From: a virus
DNA: 64,000 nucleotides
IMG/VR virus record: IMGVR_UViG_3300010158_000060
Coordinates: 1-64,000 of that record
Reading direction: 5' to 3' (one strand)
Shown: positions 39,874-48,976 of the stretch, one piece after another
How positions within the stretch are numbered: position 1 is the first letter of the stretch
Layout of the letters: each line of letters starts with the position of its first letter
The notes under the pieces: generated by a model
The model's input: the letters and a program-made list of their open reading frames with translations, nothing else
The model's database searches: none
What the model was told of the DNA's origin: nothing
Translations under genes and position numbers: made by a program

Positions 39874-42800
39874 ATGGTTTGTGAAGTAAAAGTAAATTCT
39901 ATCAAGTATTTAGAAAAACAAAAAGCAACTAATGATGTAAGAAGAATAATTGATACAGCAAAGTTTAGTGAGCTCAATGAGAGTCTTACTAAACTTGCTG
40001 TAGACAAGTATGGCTTAGAAACAAATGGAGAATTACTTTTTCAGGATACTGAGATAAAACTAAAAGATGATAGAACTTCTACATATAGAAGAGATAGTAT
40101 TGTTACTATAAACAGAGCGGAGCCCAATGAGCCTTTGTTTGAAAAACTTCAAGAACTCAAAGTTAGATATGATCAAAGACAGGCAATAGCTGATAATGCT
40201 ATTGTACCAAAAGAAGATTATAATAATAATGTACAAGAATTATTTAATTCTAATCCTGAATTAGCTAAAATAGGTACACCACAACAATATACTGAGTATA
40301 TAAAAACTATATTTCCTGATAGTAAAGTAAAAGATATTGTTTATCATGGTAGTAAAGAAAAATTTGATAAGTTTGATAAAACTAAATTAGGTCAATTTAC
40401 TGGAGCTGAATCAGCAAAACAAGGTTTCTTTTTTGCAAAAAACTTTGACACATCTCTTCAATATGTTATTAAAATTGCTGTTGATATAGCAAATGAACAA
40501 TTAAAATTACTATCTCAAAGAGACATCAATGTTGAAGATACACTTTATTTAAAAGATTTACAAGACCAGTATAATGCAGTATCAAATGAAAGTACAAAAA
40601 AGTTAGTAGATTTTTTAACAAGTGATAAGTTTCCTCCTTTTACATATTTTAATGTAGATAATATAGATGACTTAAAAAATCAAATAATAAAAATTGTTTC
40701 TGAATTTGATGGAAATGTTAATGAATATATATCTGAGTTTGATTCTATTATAAAAGATGTTATGAATTATGTGAGAGGAATGGTAATCAATATAACTAAT
40801 CCAATTACATATGATTTTAATCAAACAGAAAAATATCAAACAAGAGAAATATCTTTTAATACATTGTTAAAAAATAAAACTACTGAAGATGGGGCAATTT
40901 TTGAAAATGTTTATGATCCTTTATTAGATACCATTTATACAGTATTTGAACCAGAACAAATACATATACTAGGAAGCAATGATGACATAGAAGGGTTTAA
41001 ACAGTTTGTTAAAGGTATTTCTAAACAAGCTATGTTTATTAGAACAGATAATAACATTCCAATTATACCAATTGATTTAAATACAATCAATCAACAAGCA
41101 TCAAAAGCTGTTGCTGAAGCTATAGCATCTAAATTAGCAGCTAAACTTGGAATAAATTATCATAACTTATCTCCAGAGCAAGCTACAGAAATGCTTAAAA
41201 ACAATCCTGTACCATATAGAGGTGAGCCTGCATTCTTTTATAATGGAGCTATATTCATTGTTGGAGATAATGTAAGACCGGGTATTCTACTACATGAATT
41301 TTCTCACCCATTACTACAAGGTATAAGAAAAACAAATCCTCAACTATTTAATAATTTATACAATCAATTATCTAAAACAGATGAAGGTTTAAGTATCATG
41401 GCATATGTGAAAAAAGCATATCCTGAACTAGATGTTAATTCTGATTTGTTTAAGGAAGAAGTATTAGCATTTGCTATGCAACTAAAATCCATGAATAAAC
41501 TTGAAAATAAAGTTGAGACAGAAGGGTTTCAATCTTTTATGACCAAGTTATTAGCTTCATTAAAACAGTTATTACGTGAAATATTTGGAAATGGAGTAAA
41601 CTTGAAAAACCTTAATGAATCTACATCTCTTGATGAACTAGCTGAGATGCTGCTTGATGATACCATGTTTGACTTTGAAGAAGTTAATCTTACTGAGGAT
41701 GATTTGGTAATGTATGTTAGAGATATTTTTACAGAAGCAGATAAACTCACATCTAGTGCAAGTGCTAATGTTTTACAAGAAATAGTAAATGAATTTTATG
41801 CACGTAACTTACAGATTGTTAATCAAATTAAAGACTTCAAATCTGATAAAGTAACAAGAGAAATGTTAGAAAAAGCTTTAAAAAAGCAAAATACAACAAA
41901 CTTATTACCTGGAGTAGATGAAATTCTTAAAGGATATCAAAACATTAATAATCTAAATGTTATATTAAATGAAGATCTAGAAGATCTAGAAAAGACAAAA
42001 CAAATGGCTGCGGCTTTAATTAACAGTGTTGATAGGATTAATACATCAAGTAACAACATAATTAAAGAGCTTAACAATATCAATAAACAACCTAGTTTAA
42101 TCAACAATAGAAACACAATTGCTTTACTAGGTCTTTATAAAAATACTTCTGAATCTTGGTTAAATGTAATTGATCAAATCAATGAACTTTTAGATGAAAC
42201 TGAAATAGATAAAAACAGTGAGTTCTATTCACTTATTACCAGTATTGTTAATAATGCTACTATAATTAATTCTAAGATTGCTCAAATTTATAAAAAAGGA
42301 GGTATTCAATTTTTTGTGGAAATCACAGGTTACATGAATGAATTTGTAAATAAAGAGTTAAAATCTAATTTAGGCATTGCTTTAAAAAAGGCATTTTCTG
42401 AATCTGAGTTAGAAACAGCTGTAGATGAATTATATAGAAAAGTTGTTGAACAAAAATTTACTCCAGAAGATGCAAAAGCTCTTCATGATAAAGGTGTTCC
42501 TGCAAATATTCTAGATGAGTTCATAAAAAAATATAACAACTATATTGTAAATGAAGATAAAATTAAAGACGCTCTCACAGGACATGCTAAAGATGTAAGC
42601 TGGTTTAACAGGTGGTTAGAATCTTATAGTTCTAGTAATGATGTAATAGTGGGTCCTTTATCTATGTTTATTCAAAACCAAAAAACTGAAGTAGAAACTA
42701 AAGTTTGGAGAATGTCTCAAGATTTTAGAGCTCAGTTAGAGATATTACTTCCTCAAGTAAATTTCAGTAAAATGAATCCAACTCAAATAAGAGACATGGT

Positions 42801-45800
42801 TGCTGAAAAAGATCAGATATTTTACTTTAATAAAAAAACAGGTGATTATGAATCCAGAGATGTTTTTACATTCTTAAATGAATTTGGAAATGGTTGGAGA
42901 TTTGAGCTTGACAAATTAGAGTTTTTATATGAGGAAGCTAAGAAAAGCGGAGAAAAAGATAAGATTGCTAAAGCTCTTGATGAATTAAGACAATTCAATA
43001 AAGACTACATGTGGCAAGAATATACATTAGAGTATTATGAAAAAGATGATATCTTTAAAGACTCTGAGATAGGAGCATTAGCATATTCTGCAAGAAGATC
43101 TGCTTTGGAAAATTATATCAATTTACAAAACAGTTTGCAAAAAGAGTATGAAAGATTTGAAAAACACAGTGAATTGCAAGAAGCTTTCAAAACTTATCAA
43201 AGATTATATTCTTTACAGAATGAAGACGGAACTGAAAAAGTAGATGATCCAGCAAAAGGAATCTATGATAAGTCTATTGCCGAGTTATTAATCAAACACA
43301 GACAAGAAACTAATAAGTTTTATGAATGGGTTCCAATTACAAACTCTTTAGATACAGCATATAATGAATTTGTTTCTGAATTACTTACTAAGGATGTCAA
43401 AAAAGATAGTAAAGAATATGATAAATTACTAAGAGAATGGCAAAAACAAAATGTTAGAATTGTTTATTCTCAAGAATACTATGATGAAAGAACTAGATTG
43501 TTTGAAAGACTGAATGCAATTCAATCTCAAATTAATGAGCAATTAAAAACTGACTATAATGTATCAGATGAGTACAAGAAAATATTAGATTTATTGTACA
43601 CATTTAAAGATGATTTTGGTCAACCGGATGCTACACAATTAGGAGAAGAAAGACTTAGAAAAATCAAAGATATTCAACAAAACATAATTGATGTAAGACA
43701 GAAATTAGATAAGTATACTGGTTTATCAAGAGAAGATTCTGCTACACTTCAGGAATTAATTATTAAATCAAGAGATGAAGAATTAACTGATGAAGAAGCG
43801 GAAGAATTAGATAGATTACTTACTGCTAAGAAAGATGTTGATGTTACACTAGTTGAAGCTTTGTCAGAAGTAATAGGTGAGTTATCTGATATCTCTAGTA
43901 AGTATCCAACAGATTATTACATGGATGCTCTAGAAACACACATGTCAAAGTATGATAACATTCCTGTTTTTACAGATGTTACAGTAGATCAATTTATCAA
44001 TGGTAAATTATTCCAAGAATTAATTGACCCAGAAAGTGATTTGTATGATGCAGATTTGTTTGATTGGTTTGAATTAAGCCATGTTAAACTTCAGGTTTAT
44101 GAAGATGGTGTATTGGTACCAAAATATCAGAGAACCGCGGCTAATTCCTACAGCAAGCCAACCAACCCAAAGCATTTTATAAATACTAAGATAAAGGATA
44201 ACCTAACAGGAGAAGTTATCTCTCTTATTGGTGTTCCTAACATTAGACACTCAAGAAGAGAAGTTAAAAATGAGTATAGAACAATACCAAGAGGTGGTGT
44301 AAGAAAAGACTATGTTGGAAAGGTTATTGATAATAAAGGTAACTTCTTACCAAGATCTTTTGATCCAAGTTCTAAAAACAGTGCAAAAGATGGTAAGTAT
44401 ATTAGTGAGAAATTTAAGAAAATCAAATCTAATCCAAATTCTCCTGAATACAAGTTATTAGAACTAATGAAAAACTATCACTTGCAATTGCAAGAAGGTG
44501 CTTCAAGTTATGGTAAACTTTATTTAGATTTACCAAGATATGGTATTGAAAGAGGAGATTACTATCAAGTTTTACAAAAAGGTGAATATGGGGAAAGATT
44601 CAAAGAAGTTAGAGATAATGTTAAAGAATGGTTAAAACAAACATTTGGTAAATCTGTACAAGATAACTTAGATCAGTTTAACTACAATCCAGAAAACAAC
44701 TTAGTAAATACAGACTTACAAGGTAATGAGATATCTTATATTCCTGTAACAGGTATTTATAATTTAGATGCAAAGAATGTAGATGCTGATGTATTTAATT
44801 CATTATTTAAATATGGTCTTTCTGTACAAACTCAAAGTGCATTAATTAAAAGTTTACCATTAGTAAATTCTATCATGGAAACTTTAGAAGATCCAGCTAA
44901 CCAACCTAAAAAATTAGATTCATTTTCAAAAGGTATCTATAATTTAAGAAAGAAGCAACAACATCCAACTAGGTCTAATGCTATGAATAATAGAGCCGGT
45001 CAAGTAAGATCTCTTATTGAAAGAGAGTATCACGGAAGACAAGCTGTTGGTATTGAAGAAAACCATCCAGTTTTAAGTAAGTGGTTAACTGCATTAACAA
45101 GTAGATCTAGTAGAGCTGCATTAGCATTAAACATTCCATCAGATATAAAGAATCAGGTGTCTGGTTACATTCAAACTATTATTGAAGCTTCTGGAAATAG
45201 ATATATTTCTGGTAGAGATTTAGCTTTGTCTGCAACATGGACAACTAAAGCTATGTTAGAGTGGACAACAAAAGGAATCTATGAAATAGGTCCTGGAGCA
45301 GTGTCAACACAGTTAGTACAAGTTTTTGACCCTAACTTTAAAGCAACAGATGAGAATGGTAAACCGGTATACAGATCTTTGTACAAAGATTTAATAAATG
45401 GTGAATGGATGTACATGCACCGTAAGTTTGGTGAGATGGAAGTTGCTATGAGATTATTTGGTTCATTTCTACATGCTGAAAAAATTGAGCAAAACTATTC
45501 AGATGGATCAAAAAGTTTAATAAATTATTCAGATGCATGGGAAAAAGATGACAATGGAATACTTAAACTTAAAGAAGGTATTCATCCTGGTTGGAATTAT
45601 GAATCTACATACCATATTTTTAACAAAGGTGAGAAACTAGCGGATATTGCAAAAAAATATAATGTGACTGTAGAAGAACTTAAAGCTAAAAATAGTATTA
45701 AGTCTGAAATTCAACTTGAAGATGGTCAAGAAATTGTTATTGCTAAGTCAGAATACTTCAAGCAGTTTAAAAACAAACTACAGGGAACTTCTCGTGCTCT

Positions 45801-46596
45801 ATTTGGAGTTTATGATAAGTTTGGACAACCAGAAGGTAACAAGTACATTATGTACCGTATGTTCTTTTTCATGAGAAAATGGTTTACTCCAATGTTTGCT
45901 AACCGTTTTGGTATGGATGTTAGTAAAGAAAACTTTGGTGGATCAAGATATGATTGGGCTATGGGTAGAACTACAAAAGGTTTTTATGTAGAGGCTTTCC
46001 AAGCTTTAACTAAAATACTAAAATCAAAAGGAGCAGATTATCAATATCTTAATGATGAACAAAAAGGTGCAATGAAAAAAGCTGCAACAGAAGGTTTAAT
46101 AGTAATTGCATCTGGCTTAATAGCATCAATGTTATTTGGATTTGATGATGATGATCCAGACAAATGGAAAAAAATAAAAGCTAAATCAGGGGCCCTGTTT
46201 ACAGATGAATTTAATACTTATGGTTATATATCTAATCATGCTCTGTTATTGTTATTAGGTGTTCAAGCTGAAACCGGTGCTTTTATTCCATTACCATCAA
46301 TACAAGGTTTTAACTTTGGTGCTGATGATTATGCAAAAATATTAACCTCAACTACAACAGCTTTTGGAAATACACTGTTAACTTATATTGAAATCTTCGG
46401 GGATGTCTTAAATCTAATCACATTAAATGATGATGCTGTAAGATACAAAAAAAATGTTGGTCCTTACTGGTGGCAGAAAAAAGGTGAGTTAAAAACTTAC
46501 AAAAGAATATTTACTATGTTAGGTTTAACAGGTGGTATTGGAGATCCAGAAACATCATTGAAAAACTTATCAAAAGGTGCAACAAGAATCAGATAA
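39874..46596 (+). CDS. Giant polyvalent cargo protein: ART-like, zincin, LysM
   Basis: A 2240-residue protein with several effector-type pieces. VYHGSKEKFDKFD begins near residue 156 and is followed by QGFFFAKNFDTSLQYV, the pattern of ADP-ribosyltransferase-like domains in phage polyvalent proteins. HEFSH (474-478) marks a zincin-like peptidase. Long charged helices fill the middle. A LysM-like module sits at about 1910-1957 (YHIFNKGEKLADIAKKYNVT), which would bind peptidoglycan. A hydrophobic segment GLIVIASGLIASMLFGF lies near 2073-2090. It is the last + strand gene and ends before a terminator. The parts suggest an ejected protein that touches the cell wall and membrane and may modify host proteins; function is inference from motifs. 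Confidence 0.85.
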   Translation: MVCEVKVNSIKYLEKQKATNDVRRIIDTAKFSELNESLTKLAVDKYGLETNGELLFQDTEIKLKDDRTSTYRRDSIVTINRAEPNEPLFEKLQELKVRYDQRQAIADNAIVPKEDYNNNVQELFNSNPELAKIGTPQQYTEYIKTIFPDSKVKDIVYHGSKEKFDKFDKTKLGQFTGAESAKQGFFFAKNFDTSLQYVIKIAVDIANEQLKLLSQRDINVEDTLYLKDLQDQYNAVSNESTKKLVDFLTSDKFPPFTYFNVDNIDDLKNQIIKIVSEFDGNVNEYISEFDSIIKDVMNYVRGMVINITNPITYDFNQTEKYQTREISFNTLLKNKTTEDGAIFENVYDPLLDTIYTVFEPEQIHILGSNDDIEGFKQFVKGISKQAMFIRTDNNIPIIPIDLNTINQQASKAVAEAIASKLAAKLGINYHNLSPEQATEMLKNNPVPYRGEPAFFYNGAIFIVGDNVRPGILLHEFSHPLLQGIRKTNPQLFNNLYNQLSKTDEGLSIMAYVKKAYPELDVNSDLFKEEVLAFAMQLKSMNKLENKVETEGFQSFMTKLLASLKQLLREIFGNGVNLKNLNESTSLDELAEMLLDDTMFDFEEVNLTEDDLVMYVRDIFTEADKLTSSASANVLQEIVNEFYARNLQIVNQIKDFKSDKVTREMLEKALKKQNTTNLLPGVDEILKGYQNINNLNVILNEDLEDLEKTKQMAAALINSVDRINTSSNNIIKELNNINKQPSLINNRNTIALLGLYKNTSESWLNVIDQINELLDETEIDKNSEFYSLITSIVNNATIINSKIAQIYKKGGIQFFVEITGYMNEFVNKELKSNLGIALKKAFSESELETAVDELYRKVVEQKFTPEDAKALHDKGVPANILDEFIKKYNNYIVNEDKIKDALTGHAKDVSWFNRWLESYSSSNDVIVGPLSMFIQNQKTEVETKVWRMSQDFRAQLEILLPQVNFSKMNPTQIRDMVAEKDQIFYFNKKTGDYESRDVFTFLNEFGNGWRFELDKLEFLYEEAKKSGEKDKIAKALDELRQFNKDYMWQEYTLEYYEKDDIFKDSEIGALAYSARRSALENYINLQNSLQKEYERFEKHSELQEAFKTYQRLYSLQNEDGTEKVDDPAKGIYDKSIAELLIKHRQETNKFYEWVPITNSLDTAYNEFVSELLTKDVKKDSKEYDKLLREWQKQNVRIVYSQEYYDERTRLFERLNAIQSQINEQLKTDYNVSDEYKKILDLLYTFKDDFGQPDATQLGEERLRKIKDIQQNIIDVRQKLDKYTGLSREDSATLQELIIKSRDEELTDEEAEELDRLLTAKKDVDVTLVEALSEVIGELSDISSKYPTDYYMDALETHMSKYDNIPVFTDVTVDQFINGKLFQELIDPESDLYDADLFDWFELSHVKLQVYEDGVLVPKYQRTAANSYSKPTNPKHFINTKIKDNLTGEVISLIGVPNIRHSRREVKNEYRTIPRGGVRKDYVGKVIDNKGNFLPRSFDPSSKNSAKDGKYISEKFKKIKSNPNSPEYKLLELMKNYHLQLQEGASSYGKLYLDLPRYGIERGDYYQVLQKGEYGERFKEVRDNVKEWLKQTFGKSVQDNLDQFNYNPENNLVNTDLQGNEISYIPVTGIYNLDAKNVDADVFNSLFKYGLSVQTQSALIKSLPLVNSIMETLEDPANQPKKLDSFSKGIYNLRKKQQHPTRSNAMNNRAGQVRSLIEREYHGRQAVGIEENHPVLSKWLTALTSRSSRAALALNIPSDIKNQVSGYIQTIIEASGNRYISGRDLALSATWTTKAMLEWTTKGIYEIGPGAVSTQLVQVFDPNFKATDENGKPVYRSLYKDLINGEWMYMHRKFGEMEVAMRLFGSFLHAEKIEQNYSDGSKSLINYSDAWEKDDNGILKLKEGIHPGWNYESTYHIFNKGEKLADIAKKYNVTVEELKAKNSIKSEIQLEDGQEIVIAKSEYFKQFKNKLQGTSRALFGVYDKFGQPEGNKYIMYRMFFFMRKWFTPMFANRFGMDVSKENFGGSRYDWAMGRTTKGFYVEAFQALTKILKSKGADYQYLNDEQKGAMKKAATEGLIVIASGLIASMLFGFDDDDPDKWKKIKAKSGALFTDEFNTYGYISNHALLLLLGVQAETGAFIPLPSIQGFNFGADDYAKILTSTTTAFGNTLLTYIEIFGDVLNLITLNDDAVRYKKNVGPYWWQKKGELKTYKRIFTMLGLTGGIGDPETSLKNLSKGATRIR

Positions 46597-46607
46597 AGAT
46601 TAAATGG

Positions 46608-46645
46608 AAAAAAAAAGGGAAAGCCGTTAAGCTTTCCCTAATTTT
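46608..46645. terminator. Bidirectional terminator between convergent blocks
   Basis: The stem AGGGAAAGC/GCTTTCCCT (46616-46624 with 46631-46639) has a six-base loop. On the - strand it is followed by nine T (A run at 46608-46616); on the + strand by TAATTTTTAA. It lies between the end of the 2240-residue gene and the last small - strand gene, so it can end both transcripts. Confidence 0.88.
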
Positions 46646-46821
46646 TAATCTTCATCACAACAGTCACATTCTTCTGACTCTTGTTTACCATATTCATTGT
46701 CAAACCAATCTCTAGCTTCTACTTTTGTAGGTCTTTCATAACAACCACAATCCATAACAGTTGCACCTGCTAAGTATGCTTCAATCATAAGTTTTCTAAA
46801 GACTACTGGATGCATAATCAT
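46645..46821 (-). CDS. Small acidic Cys-rich protein
   Basis: A 58-residue reading frame (MIMHPVVFRKLM at its start) ends with a cysteine/acidic tail ESEECDCCDED and has a CGC near residue 25. Its ATG overlaps the stop of the upstream small gene (TAATG), which supports real translation and chooses this start over the ATG two codons later. It ends directly before the bidirectional terminator. The family is not recognised. The C-terminal cysteines could bind metal. Confidence 0.6.
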   Translation of the reverse strand: MIMHPVVFRKLMIEAYLAGATVMDCGCYERPTKVEARDWFDNEYGKQESEECDCCDED

Positions 46822-46988
46822 TAATTTAAATCATCATTACTAATGTAAGTTTTTCTAATTCTTTCTCTTGTAATATTAAAAACACCTTTTCTATTTTCTC
46901 TAAACTTAAATCTATTGTAACTGATTGGACACATAAGATCTAATTTTATTACTTTTTTTCTGTTTCTGTTTTTATTTGCTATGCTCAT
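46821..46988 (-). CDS. Small basic protein
   Basis: A 55-residue, strongly basic reading frame begins with MSIANKNRNRKKVIKLDL and has many Arg and Lys throughout. It overlaps the end of the MazG-like gene by 17 bases and the start of the next small gene by one base (TAATG). That tight packing on both sides is the main reason to call it a gene. Function is unknown; nucleic-acid binding is possible from the charge. Confidence 0.55.
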   Translation of the reverse strand: MSIANKNRNRKKVIKLDLMCPISYNRFKFRENRKGVFNITRERIRKTYISNDDLN

Positions 46989-47370
46989 TTTCAATAAATT
47001 GTTTTAAGTTTGGTTTAAAATATGATGGACCCTTTAAAATTTTCCCATCTTCTCTCATGATTGCTTTACCATCTTCACCAACTTTACTCATGTTGCTAGA
47101 ATGAATCTCATCAAATACTTTCTCTATGATATCTTGCATACCATGTTTAAGTATAGTACCACACAATATATAAAGTTTATCACCTAAAGCATCTGCAATT
47201 TCTGTAAGATCTTTTTTATCACAAGCATCAAAATATTCATCATTTTCTTCAGCCATAAGTTTATGTCTCAACATCCACTCATGATTTTCTATCAATCTTG
47301 GTAATGTACCATTTTCTTGGTTAAAAGTTTCATGGAACTCTCTTACTGCTTCAATTTGCTTTTTCATCAT
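46972..47370 (-). CDS. MazG-like nucleotide pyrophosphohydrolase
   Basis: This 132-residue all-alpha protein fits the MazG/HisE-type NTP pyrophosphohydrolase superfamily. EENDE (about residues 37-41) and EIADALGD (about 57-64) form the EExxE...ExxD metal-binding pattern. YILCGTILKHGMQD and EIHSSNMSK follow, as in phage MazG-like proteins. Such enzymes hydrolyse nucleoside triphosphates to monophosphates and may adjust nucleotide pools or alarmone levels during infection. The start overlaps the end of the upstream membrane-protein gene by 20 bases. Substrate cannot be read from the sequence. Confidence 0.8.
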   Translation of the reverse strand: MMKKQIEAVREFHETFNQENGTLPRLIENHEWMLRHKLMAEENDEYFDACDKKDLTEIADALGDKLYILCGTILKHGMQDIIEKVFDEIHSSNMSKVGEDGKAIMREDGKILKGPSYFKPNLKQFIENEHSK

Positions 47371-47560
47371 TTTTATTTTTTTTATATTCTACCCATTCTA
47401 AATATAAACCAGTAACTAAAATTATATCTATACCAACACATAAGATAGTTTCTAATATCCAATGCCAATCAGTTTGAGTCATGCTTATATGAGTTCCAAC
47501 CCACATAAATGAACCCCATCTTTGAACACCATTAATTATCAAGTATCTTAAAAAATTCAT
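47351..47560 (-). CDS. Small membrane protein
   Basis: A 69-residue protein from the ATG at 47560. A GTG seven codons upstream (47581) would also be in frame and would overlap the previous gene; I prefer the ATG because GTG starts are rare in this genome type. A hydrophobic segment (ILETILCVGIDIILVTGLYL) can span a membrane, and the C-terminus is charged and cytoplasm-like. It lies between the CxxC gene and the MazG-like gene and overlaps the latter. Role unknown; an inner-membrane effector, for example in superinfection exclusion or lysis, is possible but not shown. Confidence 0.6.
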   Translation of the reverse strand: MNFLRYLIINGVQRWGSFMWVGTHISMTQTDWHWILETILCVGIDIILVTGLYLEWVEYKKNKNDEKAN

Positions 47561-47570
47561 TTTAATACAT

Positions 47571-47756
47571 TTAACTTCCACAGTTTATGCAACCCTCATC
47601 ATCATCTTCTTCAGGATGTTCTTCTATTCTAGGATTTAATTCTTTTTTTAACTCATAAATTTTTTGCTGAATTTCTCCATCTTTAAAAAGGTCACCTGAT
47701 AAATGAGTTCTATAAATCTCAATATCTCTCTGAATTTCTGATTCTATTCTTGACAT
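47571..47756 (-). CDS. Small acidic protein with C-terminal CxxC
   Basis: A 61-residue, mostly helical protein with a charged N-terminal half, a run of acidic residues (EEHPEEDDDEG) and CINCGS at the very end. It is the first gene after the - strand terminator at 47.8 kb and probably opens the last short transcript of the block. The family is not recognised. Confidence 0.6.
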   Translation of the reverse strand: MSRIESEIQRDIEIYRTHLSGDLFKDGEIQQKIYELKKELNPRIEEHPEEDDDEGCINCGS

Positions 47757-47780
47757 AATATTTTATATTTAATTATTTTA

Positions 47781-47788
47781 CAAAGATA
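47781..47788 (-). promoter_or_regulatory. Putative -7 element before the small-gene cluster
   Basis: On the - strand TATCTTTG matches TAnnTTTG exactly and lies 25 bases before the ATG of the 61-residue gene, just after the terminator T-run. No good -33 TTTG is found 18-21 bases upstream, where the terminator hairpin sits. Confidence 0.25.
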
Positions 47789-47813
47789 AAAAAAGAGGCA
47801 GTTTCCCGCCTCT
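47788..47813 (-). terminator. Intrinsic terminator after the DUF932-like gene
   Basis: Read on the - strand, AGAGGC pairs with GCCTCT (47808-47813 with 47794-47799) around an eight-base loop, followed by seven T. It lies about 20 bases after the stop of the 379-residue gene. Confidence 0.75.
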
Positions 47814-47834
47814 CTAAAAAAATAAATTAAACAA

Positions 47835-48974
47835 TTAAAACAAATCAGGTATGAAATCAGAATCTTCTTCATCATCTGAAGAACTAAAGTCTAATGAAAA
47901 ATCTGGTTCTTCTTTAGCTTTTTCTTCATTTGGTAATCTTATCAAAATATCATCTAATGATAATTTTTCAGTTTTTGGTTCTTCTGAAGGATTAACAAAT
48001 ACATTGTGTGCTTCTATAGCTTCTAACAATGGAGCTTCAAATGTATTTCCAGCAGGGTCTGTATATTGAATTACATCATCAACATTATCTTCTACAGCAA
48101 ACTCATCTTCAGCTTCAGGTTCTTCTACTGGAGGTGGGCATACAGCTATCTCTTCTTCTTCTTCAATAACATCAAAGATAGTCATTTGAGCAGGATCTAC
48201 AGCATCTTCTTCAATCTCTACAGGTTCAACAACAGCTACTGGAGCTGTGAAAACTTGTTTAGGAAACTTGTAGATACTATCTATGAAATAGTGTAGTACT
48301 CTTTGGTCCTCCATCCAAGTTCTAGGATGTGATTGTTGTAGAGCAATAGTAATTGCATTATAGAAAGTCCATAAGCTATCAGGATTTGTAAAGTTTTTCA
48401 TTGGTCTGTCAATAAAGTTCTTTACAATACTTGCTTGTTCAGTAGTTAAAATACCATACTCAGCAAATAAAATACCTAATAATTGGGCCTTTTTTCTAAT
48501 GTCCAGGGTCTTATCAACCATCTCATTCTTATCGGACAACAACTGATTATAGTACTGATGTGCATTTTTAATTTGCTCATCAATTGTATCTTTTGTCTCA
48601 GTGTCTGCAGTACCCATATGTTTTCTAATCCAAACTCCCATGTCACCGGATACCATCACAGTGCTAGTAGTTTCAATATAAGCACCAACAATACATTTAA
48701 ATTTAATCTGTTTGTTGTAGCTATTAGTCCAAGCAAACATCATTGATAATTCAGGATCACTATTATAAGCTAACTTGTGAATTCCTTGAGCTATCTGACC
48801 ATCTGCTGTACATCTATATTCTTCATGTAAAATGTTAAACCCTGCAAGTGCTAGGGCTTGATGAACATAATCAATCACAAATTGGTGACCAATTACTGTA
48901 TATGTTGATCCGTGTTGTGGTAAGGGCACATTAATCAAATGTGCTTTGCTACACTCGCTAATTCTTTTTGGCAT
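47835..48974 (-). CDS. DUF932-like phage protein with acidic C-terminus
   Basis: The first 230 of 379 residues look like the DUF932 phage/plasmid family: YTVIGHQFVIDYV near residue 25, then GFNILHEEY, an NSYNKQIKFKC segment and VSGDMGVWIRKHMG. The function of that family is not known. The last 140 residues are acidic and low in complexity (EEEEEIAV and a DDEEDSDF end), probably disordered. The start is two bases after the stop of the DNA polymerase gene, so the two should be co-transcribed and possibly translationally coupled. A terminator follows. The match is by overall pattern, so the family name is tentative. Confidence 0.75.
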   Translation of the reverse strand: MPKRISECSKAHLINVPLPQHGSTYTVIGHQFVIDYVHQALALAGFNILHEEYRCTADGQIAQGIHKLAYNSDPELSMMFAWTNSYNKQIKFKCIVGAYIETTSTVMVSGDMGVWIRKHMGTADTETKDTIDEQIKNAHQYYNQLLSDKNEMVDKTLDIRKKAQLLGILFAEYGILTTEQASIVKNFIDRPMKNFTNPDSLWTFYNAITIALQQSHPRTWMEDQRVLHYFIDSIYKFPKQVFTAPVAVVEPVEIEEDAVDPAQMTIFDVIEEEEEIAVCPPPVEEPEAEDEFAVEDNVDDVIQYTDPAGNTFEAPLLEAIEAHNVFVNPSEEPKTEKLSLDDILIRLPNEEKAKEEPDFSLDFSSSDDEEDSDFIPDLF

Positions 48975-48976
48975 AA

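Noticed and set aside
47561-47581. GTG start for the small membrane protein
   Set aside because: An in-frame ATG at 47560 lies just after the upstream stop and GTG starts are not otherwise needed in this window.
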